This document shows, piece by piece, positions 1-11,608 of a DNA stretch of 64,000 nucleotides. The position numbers were made by a program, and so were the translations under genes. The stretch is from Knufia peltigerae (lineage: Eukaryota; Ascomycota; Eurotiomycetes; Chaetothyriales; Trichomeriaceae), in assembly GCA_030247855.1 (NCBI GenBank), contig JAPDRN010000030.1, positions 234,830-298,829 of the forward strand. Direction: 5' to 3'. The stretch's first letter is position 1. The number at the start of each line of letters is the position of its first letter. The notes beneath the pieces are model-generated. The model saw only the letters and a program-made list of their open reading frames with translations. It was not told the origin of the DNA and made no database searches.

Positions 1-3000
1 CGAGCGTCCGTTGCTCGTTGAGGAAAAGGGATACGCCGATCCCATGCGATGGATGCTGAGCTGGACGGTGTGGTGTCGCCCTCGCCGACATTAGGTGAGA
101 CTTCAGCATTTTTGTATTCGAAATTCGCAGCAGTATCCGCCGTTTGTGGCAGAGCTGTGATCTCGGCACTCCTCCGAGGCTTGATGATTGGCTCTCCAAA
201 TATGTTGCTAGACGAGCTGCTTTTCTCTTGTTGATCATTGAGAAGCCTCTCCCAGGCCGGCTGAGACCTTTCGCTAGGTCTTTCGGCCTGCTCAGCAGCT
301 TTGAGACACTCCTTGCTCTTTGCAGAAAGGCTAAGACACAAAGTGTGGAAAAGACGGATAGGATCATCATCACCGGCTTCGTTGATGTTCTCGGGAATGT
401 GTGACACCCACAGGTCGGCCAGTTGTGCCAACAATCTTGGGTAATCGAGCAAATATGGCAGGCTAGGTAGGCCTTCTCGAGATAGTGGTGGCAGTCGACT
501 CTTGATTTGTTTTGGGGCCGCGAATTGAGGCTCGAGAGTCATGGAAGCCATCTGAGACGCGTCAACAGCACAAATTTCATCAAGGAAGTTTCGAAATTCG
601 GTCGCCGAGGCAATCAGGAATTTGTTCATGGGTTCCATCCAGGGTTCCTTGGTCCCGAATTTGCCTACGGATGCAAGTGCATTCAAGGACTTGGCGATCA
701 AAGTAAATGTGCGTTTGGTGCGATCAGGAGGAATATCTAATGAAGGAGTCAGTGTATATCAAAGAGACTCGGCTAGACAGCACATACCTGGAATCAGACC
801 AAACAACTTGGGATTCAAGATTGCAGGGCAGAAGAAACGAAGGAAGAGGAATCCAGAAACGCTGGTGAGTTTAGCCGTACGAATAAAAGGTCCATAGCGA
901 TCCTCGGCGCAAGATCGTATATGTCTGAATATAAGTCTCAGTGGTAATGGACAACGCGCCACCGAGTCACGTATCGATTTCCAAATGGTGCTGGTCAGGA
1001 AGATCAGATTCGCCCAATTCTTCTCCAGTTGTTCGTTTGATCTAACCCTGGTAGGGTCAACCTCACAATCCGGATCGCGTTCAATGATTTTGCGCAATTT
1101 TTCACCCAGAACCTCCTCTAGATACTCCTTGCCTAATCGGCGCATATGAGCATCCAGGGCTTTCGTTACAAGGGAATTGCCCCGGAAGAGCAAATTGACT
1201 TCCATAGTGGCTGATCGACTTAGATCTCTGACAAGCATTTCGCGTTGCTCGGCAGACTCATAGGAATCGTTGGAATGAATGCGACCGCTAAACCTCATGC
1301 GCATGGGTTGGGTTTCTCGATCTGTGCCGTCAATTTCTTCCTCAATCAGACTGGCAAGCCAGTCATTCGCACAGCCCGACGCCTGAAAGATGTCTAGCAA
1401 GATATCAGACAGTTGTCGCAGATCTGGTCCAAGTGCACGAGAGATTTGCGTCGTCAAGCCGTTTGCAAAATTTCCTAGGAGAGCTCCAAGCTCTTTGTAC
1501 TCGTCCTCCATCAATACCACGGCCTCCCGGAGATTAAATCTTACTAGGAGCGTGCCAACAGAGTGATCATTATTGTCGAGTAGCGGCCACCACTTATCAA
1601 CCGGTGTCTGATTCTCCAGATCGTCCAAAGGCACGTCAAGCCGGCCGAATACAGGGTCGTGGGACGAGATCTCAAGACCGCCGAGGCCAGACAGGTAGCC
1701 AGCATCCGCAGAAATGTCATAAAGACTGTCAGCCACCATGGTCCATTCTTTCTCGGCAGGATTCCCGAATTTGACAGCAATCGTGATGTTCGAGGCAGAC
1801 GCTGGGACATCCTCCAGGTTGAATTCCTCTGCCCAGAAAGCCGCAGTCAGATTGGTCTTGGTTGTTGTACGTGCACGCAAATCATTCCCCAGCATAAGTT
1901 CAGCATATACTCCTTCCTTCGATTGTTCTTCTTTTGCAAATCTGGTCTTTTGCTTCTGTTGCTCCTGGGGGACCTGCGCCGCAAACTGCTGAGCAAACTT
2001 CGCTTCTGTGATTTTCACAGATAGCGAACGCTCAATTCGGAACATCCCTTGTAGTGATTGTGGAGATGGATTTCTGGAACCTGGCGACGACGTCGACTGA
2101 AAAGCTTCCAGAGCTTGTTCTGGCCCATACAATTCGGGCACTGTGAGGGCTCGAAGGAGAACATACCAAGCCTCAAGAGCAGTATTTGACTCTAAGCAAA
2201 TCACCATAGGCCTCGAAAGACTTGCAGATGATCCTTGAATGCGATATTGTGGGTACACTGCTAGACAGTATGGCATGCGGAGCACACTTTCATCGAGTCT
2301 CTGCACGGCACTGCGGGAGAGCTCAGACAGATGCGTCACACAAAGCACCGTTGACTCTATCTCCCCCAGGATTCGGAATGTGCCGTTCTCATGTAGTGTA
2401 CAGTTCACCCGTCGCCAGTGGTAGTTATCTTCTGTCATGGATCTACCAAGGCTGTTCGGTGATGACACTAATTGGGAACCTGAAGGTAGTGGACCGTCCC
2501 ACAAAAGCATCTTCCCTACTTTAACAATTGCCGTACTTTTACCATTGCTCATATCCGACAACCTGCCTTCTGACACTGTCTTCTTGTCGGGTATGCTGAA
2601 TGGTTGGGGTTTGGACATTTTGTTGTGGATGCCCTTGGGCCGCAAAGGTTGCCAGCAGAGAAGAGCTGCGAGCCACGAGTCAAACGTTTCCGGTACGGGT
2701 GGTCGAAGTTGAAAACCTGTCGTTGAGGAAGCCACCAGAACACTTAAATACGTACTTTGAGTTTCATAGTCGTAGTGTGTTCTGACTGTACACCCTCGAA
2801 GATCGGAGATCAATACTGTAGACTGCGACACTTCACCTTTGGTCTGGCAGACAAGACTTCCCGGCGCAACGTTGATGGCGCAGTAGCCTGAAGCCCAGGC
2901 AGATGTATGTAGAGGCCTGAAGAACAAGATACCATGCATTCTTCCGCACGTAGTTTTCATAAGCTGCAAGATCCTAGCCGAGTCGATATCGAGCAACTTG

Positions 3001-3599
3001 GGCGACCGAAGGCCGCCAGCGGAACCAAACATTTCATTCGGCGAAAACGGTCGGCGCTGCACTTTTGGGTTTCGCGAATCCGCCTGTTCCATTGCGTCTG
3101 CACCACGGACAACCGAAGGGAAACCAATTGACCCGTAGTCCTCGTCTTGACGTTGAACCAGCGAAGGACTTGTCGCTATGGAACCAAGTCTCTTGCGGGT
3201 CTTTGTTATAAAAGATCCTGGCGAGGCATCTGAAGGTGCGTCATCTTTTGTGTGTGTTCTTGTCTGGGCTCTTCTCCTCCTTCTATCGATTGTGTTTTCA
3301 TCATCGGTATTCGAAATCGAAGCGGAGGTCTCACGCCGTCTTTGGGAATTTCGGGATCGCGTCGAGTGTAATATGGGAGAATGGACTTGACTGCCGTCGG
3401 TGGAATCGTTGCGGAAGGTTGTGTAGGCTCCCGAATCGGGAGTGGCCGCACGGATCGTCCGCTGTTCATGTTCATCAAATATTCTACCATGGCGATCCTG
3501 CGAAGAAGTCTGCCGGCTACCTCGCCGCTGGATCACCTGTGGCCTTGACCTTGACTGGCTGCTGCCATTGAGCGCTTCGTCCCAGTCCCGCGGCTTCAT
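1..3599 (-). CDS. BUD2: RasGAP protein, Bud2/Cla2-like (3' end cut by window edge)
   Basis: GTPase-activating protein for a Ras-family GTPase, probably the Rsr1/Bud1-type polarity GTPase. The start is the ATG at 3599. The N-terminal ~200 residues are Ser/Arg-rich and low complexity, followed by PH-like and C2-like segments. The RasGAP domain is clear: the arginine-finger stretch LLFRGNSLVTK, then FLRFFCPAILNP, the hallmark motif of the fold. One intron (737-787; donor GTATGT, acceptor TTAG) joins LIP to DIPPDRTKRTFTLIAKSLN, again typical RasGAP sequence, and the frame then stays open to base 1, so the C-terminus is missing only because the window ends. Bud2 is chosen over Ira or Gap1 types because of the C2-then-GAP order and size; the family call is firm, the orthologue call is moderate. 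Confidence 0.85.
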
Positions 3600-4836
3600 G
3601 GCTGCGATCACAGTCGTCTTGAAGCGTGGAGCAGAACAAAGTTTGGGATATAGGTATCCTGTCACCAGCGACAGTCTCTTAGTCCTTTACAATCGCGCAC
3701 AATATGCGCATATTTGATCCCTCGACAGGTTGCGGACTTTGCACCACCAAGCATTTGCGCTGTGATTCGAGGACGTCGAACGGGCAAAAAAGGTCTAGTT
3801 TTCGAAGCTGTCAATGGAAGTCGGCAGCGGCGCAGTCTAAGGGCGAAAATTGATAGATTTATGTCAGGTTGGATGTAACCGAGAAGAGAGCCTGTGCAAT
3901 ACGAGGTTTCAGCCGAACGACTGGCGCGAGGGAGACTTGCAGTCTGTAGAAAACATTGGGAGGCGCTCGCTGGATGCAGGAGAAGGGAGAAAGCCTTATG
4001 CAGGAACGTGTGATGCGACAAGAATCGAGGCAAAAAGGATGTGTGGCACACCCAGAACAACGGAGGGAGCAGTTATTGGAGATACAAAGCCATACGGATT
4101 GATAGGCTTGCTGGTGGGCGGGCGTCGATGGCTATACACACTACTAATGCATCCTGTCGTCGCTGGGCTCTCTAGTACAACATCTATTGTGCTATCCGTT
4201 CTTCTAAAGGGATTGCGGGCTTCAACCATGTTGTCTCCTGTGGGGTGGACAGGGTGCTATTCCCAATTTATGAACCCATTCCAGGCCCGTCGCTCAAGTG
4301 CTGCAATGTCAACCTCGCTAAGCGATATTCCCCGTGCTTTAGGCATGGTCAATCAGTGTTTAGTGCCCTTGGACGAACTAGAGTGCGTCCAGTGCCCTCG
4401 ATGATTACTTTCTCGCCCACTCGAGATCTCTCGGTATCATCTCAGTGTAATTCCTTGCCCGCCAGGCGAGATTCAGCCAATTCGCGGATGACTCTAGATC
4501 TGAGACAGTGTGCCTTGGACTCGAAGTCTACGCTTCCCTGCACATCCTTCTTATCTCTGAGAGAGAATGGTCATTTGCAGCCGTGCAGGTGGTAGATACA
4601 ATGCCTTGGTACGAGCGGAAGAAGGGATTCAGCCGGAGTTAATGGAGTTTGGTGCTGGAGACGCCAAGACTTAGCCCGATCACATGACTTGTTAGAATCC
4701 CGCCTTCCCTCGACGACTTGGAGATTCATCGCCCGCGCCAGAATTTCATCACTATTAGATCAAAAGTATCCATCCGCCTCCCAAGTTCGCTATCGGACAT
4801 CAGTGTGGTGTCATCGAAGCCGCCTTGACGCTCATC
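3600..4836. other. Divergent intergenic region, RasGAP / SF3B1
   Basis: About 1.2 kb between two divergently transcribed genes; it must hold both promoters. Open frames exist on both strands (for example 3850-4404 plus) but show no recognisable domain, and I regard them as chance. No repeat or RNA gene seen. Confidence 0.5.
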
Positions 4837-7800
4837 ATGTCGGACGGTAAGAACAAACACCGCGTCTGTTCCAGCGACCAACTGACTCCTTCTGCAGCCG
4901 ACTTCGAGACCGTCCGGCGACTACAGGCTGAGCGCAACTCTCAGGCTGCTGGTAAAAAAGGTTCCAAAACCTTCGATCCGTCTAATCAGCGCACTGATTC
5001 GTCCACCAAGGTCTCTTTGACCGAAAATTTCGATACGAGTCTCTACGATAGAGATGGCGGCGACAAGTTCGCGGGTTATCACACCTCACTTGCTGTCGAT
5101 GGCGACGATGAAGAAATGCCAGATGCGGACGACAGCCGGAGATTGATAGGACAGTACACTGCGACAAATGAGCAAATGAAAGAGTTTTCTACGGGGAACG
5201 GCGTGGAAGAAGAAGATATTCTGCTTGGACGTGAGAAAACTGCCAGGATAGCAGATCGCGAGACTGATTATCAGAAGCGAAGATTTGAACGAGGCCCCCT
5301 TACGCCCACCAGAGCCGATCCATTTGCAGCCAACAAACATGCAGGGGTTGCCGAAGGTGCCACGTATCGAGAGGTGATGCAGTTACAAGATCTGGAGCGC
5401 GAGGAGGAACGGGTAAAAAAGCTCATAGCTGAAAAGCATCAAAATGGCGAGGACGTGGCCGAACACAAGCCTACGCTGAAAGATGAAGCTGATAAGGAGA
5501 ACGCCGATGCCGGCTCGACGGTTGAAGCAACAGGGCGGAAGCGAAAGAAGAGGTGGGATGTATCCAGTGACGCCACTCCTGCGTCTGAGACTACTGAAAC
5601 CAAAAAGCGCTCCAGATGGGATCAGGCCCCTGCTCCCGACGGAGCGTCAGCACCTGCAAAACGGTCGAGATGGGATCAAGCGCCTGCACTAGACGCCACA
5701 TCAGCCGCTCCTGTAGCCCAAACCCCAGCTCCAACTTTTGGCACAGACATCACCGGGAGAAACGCATCCTGGTCCGATGAAGAACTCGACATGATGCTAC
5801 CATCTGAAGGATACACAATTCTTGAACCTCCCCCGGGATACGCTCAAATTCGACCAGTCGCTCGAAAAGTTGCTGCCACTCCTGCTGCCGCAAGTAGCTC
5901 CATGGGAATAGGTGGCTTTATGATGCAGGAACCAGAAAACCCAAGATCAATGGGGAAACAGCTTCCAACCGAGATCCCTGGTGTTGGCGACCTACAGTTT
6001 TTCAAGGCTGAGGATATGGCTTATTTCGGAAAACTTGTTGATGGAGCTGACGAAAATGCCTTGTCAGTCGACGAACTCAAGGAACGCAAGATTATGCGCC
6101 TCCTTCTCAAAGTCAAGAACGGCACGCCTCCCATGCGTAAGACAGCTCTACGACAACTGACAGATAATGCTCGGCAATTAGGCGCCGGCCCTCTGTTCAA
6201 TCAGATTCTGCCACTACTGATGGAGAAGAGTTTGGAAGATCAGGAGCGACATCTGCTTGTCAAAGTCATCGACCGCGTTCTCTACAAGCTCGACGATCTT
6301 ATCAGGCCTTATGTTCACAAAATCCTAGTTGTCATCGAACCATTGCTCATTGATCAAGACTATTACGCTCGTGTCGAGGGTCGAGAGATCATCTCCAACC
6401 TCGCCAAAGCAGCCGGTCTAGCGCATATGATCAGTACCATGAGACCTGATATCGATCACGTCGACGAGTATGTTCGAAATACTACAGCAAGAGCTTTCGC
6501 TGTCGTTGCGTCAGCACTCGGCATTCCTGCACTCCTGCCCTTCCTTCGCGCTGTCTGTCGAAGCAAGAAATCATGGCAAGCAAGACATACTGGAGTCAAG
6601 ATTGTACAGCAGATTCCTATACTGATGGGTTGTGCTATCCTTCCTCACTTAAAAGGTTTGGTTGATTGTATTGCCGATAATCTCAGCGATGAACAAGCCA
6701 AAGTCAGGACCGTGACATCTTTGGCTATTGCTGCATTGGCGGAGGCTGCCAACCCTTACGGTATCGAAAGTTTCGATGATATACTAAACCCTCTATGGAC
6801 TGGAGCGAGGAAACAACGTGGTAAGGGATTGGCAGGTTTCTTAAAGGCCGTGGGTTATATTATCCCGCTCATGGACGAAGAATACGCCAACTACTACACC
6901 AGCCAGATCATGGAGATCCTTCTGCGAGAATTCGCCTCGCCCGACGAGGAAATGAAGAAGGTTGTTCTAAAAGTGATTTCGCAGTGTGCAAGTACCGATG
7001 GTGTGACACCGGCCTACTTGAAAGAACATGTCCTCGGCGAGTTCTTCAAGAGTTTCTGGGTTCGCCGGATGGCGCTTGACAAGAGAAATTATCGCCAGGT
7101 GGTGGAAACTACTGTGGACCTAGGGCAAAAAGTCGGCGTCAGCGAGATTGTCACTCGGATTGTGAACAACTTGAAGGATGAGAGTGAAGCCTATCGCAAG
7201 ATGACTGTCGAAACTATCGAAAAAGTGATAGCTTCACTCGGTGCAGCAGACATCAATGAGCGTCTTGAAGAACGACTGGTTGACGGCATCCTATTTGCCT
7301 TCCAAGAGCAAGGTATCGAAGATGTGATCATGCTCAATGGTTTTGGAACAGTTGTCAATGCTCTGGGCACTCGATGTAAACCATATCTCCCACAAATTGT
7401 GTCGACGATTCTTTGGCGATTGAACAACAAATCTGCAACTGTCCGACAACAGGCAGCAGACTTGATCTCTCGGATCGCAATGGTGATGAAGCAATGTGGC
7501 GAAGATGCTCTTATGGGCAAACTTGGCGTCGTTCTCTACGAATACCTAGGAGAAGAATACCCTGAAGTCCTAGGCTCAATACTGGGCGCCCTTCGGTCGA
7601 TTGTAACGGTTGTCGGTATTAACCAGATGCAACCATCCATCAAGGACCTCTTGCCTCGGCTCACTCCTATTCTACGAAATAGACACGAGAAGGTGCAGGA
7701 GAACACAATCGACCTCGTTGGCCGTATCGCGGACCGTGGTCCTGAGTCGGTCAATGCCAGAGAATGGATGCGTATCTGTTTCGAACTACTTGATATGCTC

Positions 7801-8508
7801 AAGGCACACAAGAAGGGAATCCGTCGCGCTGCAAACAATACATTCGGCTTCATTGCCAAGGCAATTGGTCCACAGGATGTACTTGCCACTCTTTTGAACA
7901 ACCTTCGTGTCCAGGAACGACAGTCCCGTGTCTGCACAGCCGTCGCCATTGGTATTGTTGCTGAGACTTGCGCCCCGTTCACCGTCTTGCCGGCATTGAT
8001 GAATGAGTATCGGGTACCGGAACTCAACGTGCAAAATGGTGTTCTAAAATCGCTCTCCTTCCTCTTTGAGTATATTGGTGAGATGGCCAAAGACTATGTT
8101 TACGCCGTCACACCGCTTCTGGAAGACGCTCTTATCGACCGCGACCAAGTCCACAGACAAACAGCGGCAAGTGTGGTCAAACATGTCGCCCTTGGCGTGG
8201 TCGGTCTAGGCTGCGAAGATGCCATGGTCCACTTGTTGAATCTTCTCTACCCGAATTTGTTCGAAACCAGTCCTCACGTTATTGACCGCATAATTGAAGC
8301 CATCGAGGCCATCCGCATGGCTGTGGGTACGGGGATCGTGATGAACTATGTCTGGGCCGGTCTATTCCATCCTGCGCGAAAAGTCCGGACACCATACTGG
8401 AGATTGTACAACGATGCATACGTGTACAATGCGGACAGCATAGTGCCATATTACCCGAACATGAAGGATGACGGATTACCGAGAGATGAACTGTACATTA
8501 CACTTTGA
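4837..8508 (+). CDS. HSH155: Splicing factor 3B subunit 1 (SF3B1/Hsh155/Prp10)
   Basis: Core U2 snRNP protein that clamps the branch-site helix in the spliceosome; nuclear. The predicted product is 1206 aa, close to the family size. The start is ATG 4837, and a 51-nt intron (4847-4897; GTAAGA donor, CTGAC branch site at 4882, TCTGCAG acceptor) gives an N-terminus MSDADFETVRRLQAER, the conserved fungal start. The acidic N-terminal third carries KKRW and two SRWDQAPA repeats, the U2AF-ligand (ULM) type tryptophan motifs. From about residue 400 on it is HEAT-repeat superhelix with near-identity to human SF3B1 in blocks such as EQAKVRT (the human K700 region), NPYGIESFD, EEYPEVLGSILGAL and NRHEKVQEN. 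Single long second exon, no lesions. Identity is essentially certain. Confidence 0.97.
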   Translation: MSDGKNKHRVCSSDQLTPSAADFETVRRLQAERNSQAAGKKGSKTFDPSNQRTDSSTKVSLTENFDTSLYDRDGGDKFAGYHTSLAVDGDDEEMPDADDSRRLIGQYTATNEQMKEFSTGNGVEEEDILLGREKTARIADRETDYQKRRFERGPLTPTRADPFAANKHAGVAEGATYREVMQLQDLEREEERVKKLIAEKHQNGEDVAEHKPTLKDEADKENADAGSTVEATGRKRKKRWDVSSDATPASETTETKKRSRWDQAPAPDGASAPAKRSRWDQAPALDATSAAPVAQTPAPTFGTDITGRNASWSDEELDMMLPSEGYTILEPPPGYAQIRPVARKVAATPAAASSSMGIGGFMMQEPENPRSMGKQLPTEIPGVGDLQFFKAEDMAYFGKLVDGADENALSVDELKERKIMRLLLKVKNGTPPMRKTALRQLTDNARQLGAGPLFNQILPLLMEKSLEDQERHLLVKVIDRVLYKLDDLIRPYVHKILVVIEPLLIDQDYYARVEGREIISNLAKAAGLAHMISTMRPDIDHVDEYVRNTTARAFAVVASALGIPALLPFLRAVCRSKKSWQARHTGVKIVQQIPILMGCAILPHLKGLVDCIADNLSDEQAKVRTVTSLAIAALAEAANPYGIESFDDILNPLWTGARKQRGKGLAGFLKAVGYIIPLMDEEYANYYTSQIMEILLREFASPDEEMKKVVLKVISQCASTDGVTPAYLKEHVLGEFFKSFWVRRMALDKRNYRQVVETTVDLGQKVGVSEIVTRIVNNLKDESEAYRKMTVETIEKVIASLGAADINERLEERLVDGILFAFQEQGIEDVIMLNGFGTVVNALGTRCKPYLPQIVSTILWRLNNKSATVRQQAADLISRIAMVMKQCGEDALMGKLGVVLYEYLGEEYPEVLGSILGALRSIVTVVGINQMQPSIKDLLPRLTPILRNRHEKVQENTIDLVGRIADRGPESVNAREWMRICFELLDMLKAHKKGIRRAANNTFGFIAKAIGPQDVLATLLNNLRVQERQSRVCTAVAIGIVAETCAPFTVLPALMNEYRVPELNVQNGVLKSLSFLFEYIGEMAKDYVYAVTPLLEDALIDRDQVHRQTAASVVKHVALGVVGLGCEDAMVHLLNLLYPNLFETSPHVIDRIIEAIEAIRMAVGTGIVMNYVWAGLFHPARKVRTPYWRLYNDAYVYNADSIVPYYPNMKDDGLPRDELYITL

Positions 8509-8842
8509 GTTGAACATTGACACGATTGAGGCTTGTCATACCAGGGCGCGTATCATAAGTGCTTCTAAAAGTCACGAAGCTGGCACAGATGCTTATACTT
8601 TTTATAGTTGAACAAATCAGCAGACCACGGGGGCTGTTTTCGGCCTTCCGGACTTTTATTCTTGTTAAGATGCCATGCTCGTACGGCCTCATCCAATAAC
8701 GATGAACCTTTTTCTTCTGCCAGAAAATGGAATCACTTCTAGTGCTACTACTGTTGTATGCAATATGCAATGCGATAACTTGCCATTGGAGGTCCTTGTG
8801 TGTTTCATTGTTGGCATCCTACTTCTTTTCGATTTGTACATC
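8509..8842. other. Convergent 3' region, SF3B1 / QCR8
   Basis: 334 bp between two gene ends that face each other. Presumably both 3' UTRs. No gene or repeat recognised. Confidence 0.5.
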
Positions 8843-9214
8843 TCATCCTGCACCGGCCGCTGCGGTCTCGAGCCTTCCTGGTTTGGAATTCAAATATGCG
8901 TTTCTGTGGCAGTCGGGACGATTCCATGTCAGCCTTAAGGACCTTTCTTGACACGGTGCACGTTTTTTTGTCGGTGGGAAGGAGGAAAAGGAGGGAGACT
9001 TTGTTACCTCTTCTCCGCCCACTGCATGATCCACCAGGCCATCACGAACGGCGGGACGACGTACAAGAATTGCGCCCTGGACCTTCGAAAGGTGTTGAAG
9101 ACAGCGTTGTGCCACGCCCCCGCCAGGGGGTTCTGGCGGTTCGGCGAGAGTCTGTATTCCGCCACACCCTTGGTTTTTGGGATACGTTTATGGCCAAAAC
9201 AATAAACGGGGCGG
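8843..9214 (-). CDS. QCR8: Cytochrome bc1 complex subunit 8 (Qcr8), 5' exon unresolved
   Basis: Small membrane subunit of mitochondrial complex III. The gene is broken into short exons. The exon at 9008-9214 encodes LSPNRQNPLAGAWHNAVFNT and then FRRSRAQFLYVVPPFVMAWW, the conserved core of the Qcr8/UQCRQ family with its single membrane helix. A 104-nt intron (8904-9007, GTAACA...CCACAG) joins it to the last exon, giving WAEKRNAYLNSKPGR, again the family signature, and a TGA at 8843. The acceptor chosen at 9215-9217 has an ACTGAC branch site about 27 nt upstream. The first coding exon with the start codon lies further upstream (toward 9400) and I could not fix it; one frame-compatible candidate is a short exon near 9347-9390. 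Confidence 0.85.
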
Positions 9215-9932
9215 CTGGAGGATTTGGAAGAACGCGGTCAGTATTCTTTGATCTTTACGGAGTAAAGTACGCGAGAAAAACAACTCTGTGTGTGGGTGGA
9301 GAAGGGTTTAGCTAAAGGGAGGGGGAAAGGGAGAGAGATAGCGTACTGGCTTCTATAGAGGTTTTCGTTATATTCCATCTTCAGGTTGTAATGTCCGGTG
9401 GTACAAAGCAAGTATGTACTGTATGAGAAGAGTACATGGCGGACTAAATCGACCCGGGTACCATCTCGACCATATATATATCTCTACGCTACGGCTGGAG
9501 CTGGGACTATGGAGCACGGGAGTATCAAGACATCCTTGTCCTCATTCCACCACGGTCACTTCATCACAGTAGCATATGGTACTACTACCTTGCAGTAAAA
9601 GTAAAGTAATGGTACAGTATACAGCGCCCCTGTGGGTCAAAAAGGGTCGAATTAGTCGTGGTATAACGGAACTTAAACCCGACACGGCAAGGCTCCGGAA
9701 ACTTTCCCAAGGCTGCGAGACTCGATACGAGACCACACAGTACATACCTTGTCGAATTAGAAAAGAAGGCATCGTTCCGAACTGCTTAGATAGAACAGGT
9801 ATTCTATTGATATACATGAGATGTTTGATTGTCCGCCCCCCAGCGGAGAGAGTCTGTGCTCCGAGTGTCGTACTCGTATCAAAGGGCCAACAGGTTCACT
9901 ACTTACAGTACGGAGTTGTCAGGATCCAGTCT
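9215..9932. other. Intergenic region with probable QCR8 5' exon and promoter
   Basis: About 700 bp. It should hold the QCR8 first exon and promoter plus the 3' UTR of the Zn2Cys6 gene. It contains a copy of the TACGGAGTA motif at 9256-9264 and a short TATATATAT run near 9473. Confidence 0.4.
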
Positions 9933-11012
9933 TTATTTCGCGGCTTCTCCTTTCTGAATCATGGCGGCATCTTTGCTAAAATATGCAACCAGAAGCAATC
10001 TTTGAAGCATCCCGTCTTGTTCCTTGCGAGGTTCTGGTCCTCCACGCTCGATGAATTCGTGCCACGATACGAGACTGCAATCGACACCTTCCCAGTGCTC
10101 AGAAATGACAGCTTGCCACTCTTCTTCCGTGTTGGCCTCCCACACGCCTGTTCTTGCGTCAAACGGGAGAGACTCGACCATGGGCCGGTAGTAAAAGTAA
10201 CCACGGTCCACCATCTCCAAGAGGACTTCGACCATGATCACAAAAATGATGGTCCGGCGTGTCGTTTCGGCAAGCGTCCAGGCTTGCCACGGTGACAGGT
10301 GACCCTGGAGGGTTCGTGGGAGGTGGGAGTGAAAATGTTGCGTCCATTTGTGGAAGAGGAAGCGCAACTGTGCAAGACCGGAAATCTCGTCGCCTCCTCG
10401 AGCCTTGCTCAATGTCGAGGCCAACAGTATCGCCATGAGTTGGTGAAAGGCATCTAGGAATTGCGAGAAGGACGTCTGTTGTGAGAGGTCGAGGGACAGT
10501 AATCTGTTCTGCTTGGCTTCCATGACTGTCCACAGCAATTCTGCACTGACTTCTCTCTCTTGGGCAGCACCATCCTTGGAGTTTGCCCAGGCCAGACGTG
10601 ATATCTGAGCATGGCAAAAAGGAGTGGTACGGTGTTGAAACGTCGCCAGTGGTATCTCGTTGAGCTGGGCAAAGGCCAATGCGAACGTCTCCGGAGTTGA
10701 GCAGGCTGGGAATTTGTAATTCGGATCCAGGCCGTTAGGGGTATAGTTCTTGACGGCATCGGCGTGTGCTGCTTGTATCGAGTCGTACACGACGGCGGGA
10801 AAAGGCTCCCGGACTACTTGGGGTCGAGAGGCGTCGGCGGGCCCGTGAGGTCTCTCGGTGCTCGCACTCGTACTTGTATTGGTGACTGGCTCGAGGTCAT
10901 ATTTGCAGTCGATGCCTTTCTCTAGACATCTCGGACATTTCGGAAGTTCAGCACGACAAGGCCGTTTGGCTTTTCTGCAGGCGTGACATGCTTTGCGCAG
11001 AGGCGTTGTCAT
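9933..11012 (-). CDS. Zn2Cys6 transcription factor, short form
   Basis: Fungal binuclear zinc-cluster regulator, 359 aa, intronless. The N-terminal cluster is complete: CHACRKAKRPC then six residues, CPRC, six residues, C (residues about 9-37), followed by a Ser/Thr-rich linker. The remaining ~300 residues are largely helical with an ETTRRTIIFV stretch recalling the middle homology region, but the protein is shorter than most factors of this class (600-900 aa). Start ATG 11012 places the cluster at residue 9, which is normal. It is divergent from the LanC-like gene at 11609 across ~600 bp, so it may control that gene; this is inference only. Confidence 0.85.
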   Translation of the reverse strand: MTTPLRKACHACRKAKRPCRAELPKCPRCLEKGIDCKYDLEPVTNTSTSASTERPHGPADASRPQVVREPFPAVVYDSIQAAHADAVKNYTPNGLDPNYKFPACSTPETFALAFAQLNEIPLATFQHRTTPFCHAQISRLAWANSKDGAAQEREVSAELLWTVMEAKQNRLLSLDLSQQTSFSQFLDAFHQLMAILLASTLSKARGGDEISGLAQLRFLFHKWTQHFHSHLPRTLQGHLSPWQAWTLAETTRRTIIFVIMVEVLLEMVDRGYFYYRPMVESLPFDARTGVWEANTEEEWQAVISEHWEGVDCSLVSWHEFIERGGPEPRKEQDGMLQRLLLVAYFSKDAAMIQKGEAAK

Positions 11013-11608
11013 AGATCATGAAAGAAAAAATTCTTTATCCTGAAATGTCCCCGTATCGTTGACTCCGCTGGTGGTGATTACCTCGTGATACTTAGCTTGA
11101 CATTTCCAGAGAGAGAAAAAAAAGACTCGGATCTGCGCGTGAAAGGAGCACAGACAGAAGAGTAGTCGATGGTCAGGATTGATGCTATCGTAAATAATTT
11201 AAGCTCGTGGGACCTTTCACAGCCACCTCATCGGCCGCCGCGACGTGTCTGACGAAAACCTCTCACTTGAATCAGGTCGTAACATCACAACATCAGTCAT
11301 CCTTTTTACTCGTTGAGAAAAAGAACCTCATCTAGATACTTCTGACTTGCGGCAGATGTTCTTCGTGTTACATGTGAACACATGCTCGGAGCTCCAAGTC
11401 TTCGGAGAATCAATCCGATGATACTTGTACTCCGTACAGGTGAATCAATATAACTCGATGACATCGAGGTGATTAGTTTGTCCGTCTCTGGACGTCATTA
11501 AGCATCCTACCGCCATCAAGGAAGCCTTCGAGTACTACAGAGTCCGTAACATGTTTCATCAAGCTCTTTAGAACCATATCGAATTTCGGGTGGTCGAATT
11601 TTCTCATT
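11013..11608. promoter_or_regulatory. Divergent promoter, Zn2Cys6 factor / LanC-like gene
   Basis: 596 bp between two outward-facing genes. TACTCCGTA at 11428-11436 is a copy of the window-wide motif TACGGAGTA. No other site could be assigned. Confidence 0.4.

Noticed and set aside
3850..4404. 184-codon plus-strand frame between RasGAP and SF3B1
   Set aside because: No domain, no hydrophobic pattern, no clear promoter context; sits where both promoters must be.
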